The notes under the pieces were generated by a model. That model was not told the DNA's origin. It ran no database searches and was given only the letters and a program-made list of their open reading frames with translations. A stretch of 64,000 nt of DNA from Lentzea flava (GTDB lineage Bacteria > Actinomycetota > Actinomycetes > Mycobacteriales > Pseudonocardiaceae), in NCBI RefSeq assembly GCF_014648475.1, contig NZ_BMRE01000001.1, forward strand, positions 186,001-250,000, given 5' to 3'. Positions within the stretch are counted from its first letter, which is position 1; the number at the start of each line of letters is the position of its first letter. The translations under genes were made by a program, and so were the position numbers. Shown in pieces: positions 58,802 through 64,000 of this stretch.

Positions 58802-59754
58802 GACGACTGGCGCTGGTATCGATCATGTTGCTGAGCGCGTGCTCGGCGGGTCCTGCGCCCAGCGAGGTCGTGCCGCGCAGCGCCGCGGCACCGCAGCCGG
58901 CGGGCGCCAGCACGGTCACGGCCGCGCCGAGCAGTTCGGCGGGCCCTGCGCCGTCGTGCGACGCGACGGCGAGCCTGCGTCCCGGCCCGTTGCCGCCCGC
59001 GGGGCAGATGCCGGCGGGTTCGAACATGGACCGGATCCTCAAGCGCGGCCGGTTGATCGCCGGGGTGGACCAGAACTCCTACCTGATGGGGTTCCGCAAC
59101 TCGTTCACCGGCGAGATCGAGGGCTTCGACGTCGACGTGGTGCGGCAGATCGCCAAGGCGATCTTCGGCGACGAGAAGAAGGTGCAGTTCAAGGTCGTCA
59201 CCTCGGCCGAGCGGATCCCGGTGCTGCAGCGCGGCGAGGTCGACCTGGTCGTGCGGACGATGACGATCACCTGCGAGCGGCTCCAGCACGTCGACTTCTC
59301 GTCGGTCTACTACCAGGCCGGGCAACGGGTGCTGGTGCGCCGCAACTCCGGCATCACCGGCGTGGACAGCCTCAAGGACAAGAGGGTGTGCGTGGCGTCG
59401 GGGTCGACGTCGCTGGGCAACGTGGTGAACCGGGTGAAGACGACGGTGAGCGTGCCGAACTGGACGGACTGCCTGGTGATGCTGCAGCAGGGGCAGACCG
59501 ACGCGATCTCCACCGACGACACGATCCTGGCGGGTCTCGCGGCGCAGGACCCGTACACCGAGGTGGTGGGGTCGCGGTTCACCGAGGAGCCGTACGGGGT
59601 GGGTGTCCCGAAGGGGCAGGAGGACCTGGTCAGGTTCGTCAACGGCGTGCTGGAACGAATGCGCGCCGACGGGTCGTGGAACGGGATCTACCGGCGTTGG
59701 CTGAGCACGCTGGGCCCGGCACCAGCGCCGCCCGTCGCTCGTTATCGGGACTAG
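58798..59754 (+). CDS. glnH: GlnH-like amino-acid-binding lipoprotein
   Basis: 318 residues. Lipobox LLSACS near residue 12-17, then a serine/alanine/proline spacer, then an SBP_bac_3-type amino-acid-binding fold (ILKRGRLIAGVDQNSYLMGFRNSFTGEIEGFDVDVVRQIAKAIFGD, ...EVDLVVRTMTITCERLQHVDFS). In mycobacteria GlnH binds aspartate and glutamate and signals through GlnX to PknG. Coupled to glnX by GTGA; pknG follows 21 bases on. Confidence 0.93.
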   Translation: MRRLALVSIMLLSACSAGPAPSEVVPRSAAAPQPAGASTVTAAPSSSAGPAPSCDATASLRPGPLPPAGQMPAGSNMDRILKRGRLIAGVDQNSYLMGFRNSFTGEIEGFDVDVVRQIAKAIFGDEKKVQFKVVTSAERIPVLQRGEVDLVVRTMTITCERLQHVDFSSVYYQAGQRVLVRRNSGITGVDSLKDKRVCVASGSTSLGNVVNRVKTTVSVPNWTDCLVMLQQGQTDAISTDDTILAGLAAQDPYTEVVGSRFTEEPYGVGVPKGQEDLVRFVNGVLERMRADGSWNGIYRRWLSTLGPAPAPPVARYRD

Positions 59755-61904
<2,150 letters not shown>

Positions 61905-61905
<1 letters not shown>

Positions 61906-62873
61906 TGGACACCCTGAAGTGCCCGGAGTGCTTCGCGCCCGTAGCGCCGGAGGACCGGTTCTGCGAGGCGTGCGGGCGCAACCTGCTGGTCCGCCGCACG
62001 CCGCTGGGCGGGCCGACCGGTCCCGCGCAGGCCTCGTGCATCCTGTGCGGCTCGCCGGACATCGACGACGAGGACTACTGCACCCAATGCGGCCGGCACC
62101 AGCCGTCGGCACGCGACCGGGTCGAGTACACCCTCGGCGCGGTGTCGGGCGTGTCGGACCGGGGCAAGCGGCGGGCGCGCAACGAGGACTCGATGGCGTT
62201 CGGGCACGTCGCGGGCAAGGGTGTCGCCGCTGTCGTCTGCGACGGTGTGGCCTCGTCCGAGCGGGCCGAGCAGGCGTCGCAGGCCGCTGCCGACGCGGCG
62301 GTGGACGTCCTGCTGAACGCGTTGATCGACACCGCGGACCCGGAGCAGGCGATGGTCGACGCGGTCGCGGCGTCGTGCTTCGCGGTCGAGCAACTGGTGG
62401 AGAACGAGCCGGTCGAGGCGGGTGGCCGGGGTGTCGCGCCGTCGTGCACGTTCGTGTCGGTGCTGGTCACGGAGAAGTCGGCGACGATCGGGTGGGTCGG
62501 CGACTCGCGCGCGTACTGGCTGTCCGACGAGGGCTCCAAGCAGCTCACGACGGACGACACGTGGGCGGCGCAGCTGGTCGCGGAGGGTGTGCTGACCGAG
62601 GAGCAGGCGCGTACGGACCGTCGTGCGCACGTGCTGTCGCGGTGGATCGGCGCGGACGCCGGGCAGGTGGTGCCGCAGGTCGTGACGATGCAGCCGACCT
62701 CGCCGGGCGTGTTCCTGCTCTGTTCGGACGGGCTGCACAACTACCGGCCGCAGCCGGAGGACCTGCAGTCGTTGCTGCCGTGCGGGCCGGAGGAGTTCGT
62801 GAAGGTCGCTCTCGAGGCCGGTGGCCACGACAACATCACGGTCGTGCTGGTGCCGTTCGCTCCCGCTCAGTGA
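61905..62873 (+). CDS. PP2C-family phosphatase with N-terminal zinc ribbons
   Basis: 322 residues. The N-terminal 65 residues have CPEC, CEACG, CILCG and CTQCG, two zinc ribbons. Residues about 75-320 are a PP2C domain: RARNEDSMAF, VVCDGVASSE (in place of the usual DGMGG), GWVGDSRAYWL, LLCSDGL and GGHDNITVVLV. Its start overlaps the pknG stop (TGATG), so it is made together with PknG and is a strong candidate for the phosphatase that reverses its phosphorylation. A TTG one codon upstream is an alternative start. Confidence 0.92.
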
Positions 62874-62880
62874 TGGAAGC

Positions 62881-63636
62881 ATGGTCAACATGACCTCCGT
62901 GGACATCACCACACGCGACGGCACTGCCGACGCCTACCTGACCGGTCCCGCCGGCTCTGGACCGTTTCCCGCCGTGCTGCTGTACATGGACGCCTTCGGC
63001 CTGCGTCCGCACCTGCGCACGATGGCCGACCGCCTGGCGTCGGCGGGGTACGTCGTGCTGGTTCCCAACGTCTTCTACCGGGCCGGACGGGCGCCGGTGG
63101 TCGAGCTGCCCGACTACATCGACCCGGCGGCACGTCCTGAGCTGTTCGAGCGGATCATGCCGCTGCTGAGGTCGTTGACGCCGGAGGCGCTGATGCGCGA
63201 CGCCGAGGCGTACCTGCGTTTCCTGGCCGACTCGCCGCTGGTGGCGGACGGTCCCGTGGGCATCACCGGTTACTGCATGGGCGCGGGTCTGGCGTTGCGC
63301 ACGGCGGGCACGTTCCCGGACCGGGTCGCCGCGGCGGCGGGCTTCCACGGTGCGAACCTGGCCACCGAGGCCGGTGACAGCCCGCATCTGCTGGCGGACC
63401 GGATCACGGCGGAGCTGTACTTCGCGCACGCCGATCAGGACGCCGCGATGCCGCCGGAGCAGATCGAGCGTCTGGAGAAGGCGCTCGCCGAGGCGGGTGT
63501 GAAGCACCGGTGCGAGGTGTACGCGGGTGCGCGTCACGGCTACACGCAGGCGGACACGGCCGCGTACGACGCCGAGGCCGCGGAACGCCACTGGGACGCG
63601 TTGCTCGATCTGTTCTCCCGGACGCTCACCCCGTAG
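62881..63636 (+). CDS. dienelactone-hydrolase family protein
   Basis: 251 residues. GYCMGAGLALRTAG is the Cys-type nucleophile elbow of dienelactone hydrolases, AHADQDAAMPP carries the Asp and ARHGYTQAD the His. It hydrolyses lactones or esters in the cytoplasm. An ATG three codons in is also possible. It is 7 bases after the phosphatase stop and may share its transcript. Confidence 0.92.
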   Translation: MVNMTSVDITTRDGTADAYLTGPAGSGPFPAVLLYMDAFGLRPHLRTMADRLASAGYVVLVPNVFYRAGRAPVVELPDYIDPAARPELFERIMPLLRSLTPEALMRDAEAYLRFLADSPLVADGPVGITGYCMGAGLALRTAGTFPDRVAAAAGFHGANLATEAGDSPHLLADRITAELYFAHADQDAAMPPEQIERLEKALAEAGVKHRCEVYAGARHGYTQADTAAYDAEAAERHWDALLDLFSRTLTP

Positions 63637-63681
63637 AGTGATCGCGCCGCCGCCCTCCGTTACGTTTTGGAGGCGTACGGG

Positions 63682-64000
63682 ATGGGCACTGGTAGGCGTT
63701 CGTTCCTGTTGGGAACGGCGGGAGCACTGGCCGCGGCGGGCACGGCTTCGGCCGCTCCCGGCGGGCTGACGTGGGTGCTGACGAACAACGTCGGGTATGA
63801 GGCCGAGGGGCCGAAGCGGGCGGTGATCGCGTGTTCGACGCCGGGCGTGCACCGGTTCGAGCTGGCCGAGCACGGCAGCGGCAGGGTGGTGCATCGCGGC
63901 ACGGCCAAGCACGTCGGGCCGGTGGCGGACTGGAAGGCGAACCAGTTCCCCGCGGTGCCGTCGTTCTACTCGGTCGCGGACTTCTCAAACTTCACACGTT
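63682..64000 (+). CDS. GH9-type glycoside hydrolase, N-terminal part (cut by window end)
   Basis: 106 residues visible. GGAGG lies 8 bases before the ATG. RRSFLLGTAGALAAAGTASA is a twin-arginine signal. LTNNVGYEAEGPKRAVIA and VHRFELAEHGSGRVVHRGTA match the Ig-like N-terminal domain of family-9 cellulases (N-x-V-GY-x-P-x-x-PKRAV pattern). The catalytic domain lies past the window. An exported polysaccharide-degrading enzyme is the best guess. Confidence 0.75.
   Translation, partial: MGTGRRSFLLGTAGALAAAGTASAAPGGLTWVLTNNVGYEAEGPKRAVIACSTPGVHRFELAEHGSGRVVHRGTAKHVGPVADWKANQFPAVPSFYSVADFSNFTR

Overview
The window is about 70% GC or higher, codes densely on both strands, uses many GTG and some TTG starts, and repeatedly couples genes through 4-base GTGA or ATGA overlaps. 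These traits point to a filamentous actinomycete. The GlnX-GlnH-PknG operon at the right end, the Scr1-type/DUF397 pair and the run of small TetR, ArsR and WYL regulators suggest the Pseudonocardiaceae (Lentzea, Saccharothrix or Amycolatopsis type). That placement is inference. I saw no rRNA, tRNA or CRISPR array.

Layout. 1-2.6 kb: tail of an alpha/beta hydrolase, a small secreted protein, a pentapeptide-repeat protein and a two-helix membrane protein. 2.7-7.1 kb: an unusual cassette. It holds a small membrane protein, an orphan response regulator fused to a zinc-finger domain, a coiled-coil protein with the same kind of zinc finger, and a tyrosine recombinase. A 17-bp direct repeat and other inverted repeats surround its first part. 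7.1-9.4 kb: a xanthine-dehydrogenase-type operon in which a deletion has joined the start of the FAD-subunit gene to the end of the molybdenum-subunit gene out of frame. 9.5-20.2 kb: TetR and Lrp regulators, an M20 peptidase, a patch of decayed genes at 12.2-13.8 kb, an ECF sigma factor with a partner, an ArsR/SRPBCC operon with paired operators, a protein with two P-loop domains and an M4 metallopeptidase. 20.2-34 kb: an aspartyl-protease-like TPR protein, an XRE/DUF397 pair, an ECF42 sigma factor with its DGPF protein, a lipoprotein esterase, DsbA and VKOR, a damaged cadmium/lead-type ArsR/CDF pair, HAD and DeoR genes, an MFS transporter and an RraA-like protein. 33.9-37 kb: a 1050-residue secreted subtilase. 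37-50 kb: a racemase, an AraC regulator, LysE, a second ECF42 system whose DGPF protein has lost its core, TetR/NmrA, an arylamine acetyltransferase, an ECF sigma factor with a membrane-anchored partner, and two tiny zinc-ribbon genes. 50-57 kb: WYL and DUF2087 regulators and a coupled operon of SNF2 helicase, SWIM protein, acetyltransferase and DUF3626 protein, facing a TetR gene across one palindrome. 57.5-62.9 kb: GlnX, GlnH and PknG followed by a zinc-ribbon PP2C phosphatase, which forms a complete signalling unit (sensor, kinase, phosphatase). The window ends with a dienelactone hydrolase and the start of a family-9 glycoside hydrolase.

Three themes recur. First, at least twelve genes have a TANNNT -10 box 6-8 bases before the start codon, so leaderless transcription looks common. 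Second, many divergent regulator genes have clear palindromic operators in the shared intergenic space. Third, gene decay clusters in accessory stretches (xdh, 12.2-13.8 kb, arsR/CDF, the second DGPF gene). The best candidate for an undescribed system is the zinc-finger response regulator, zinc-finger coiled-coil and recombinase cassette.
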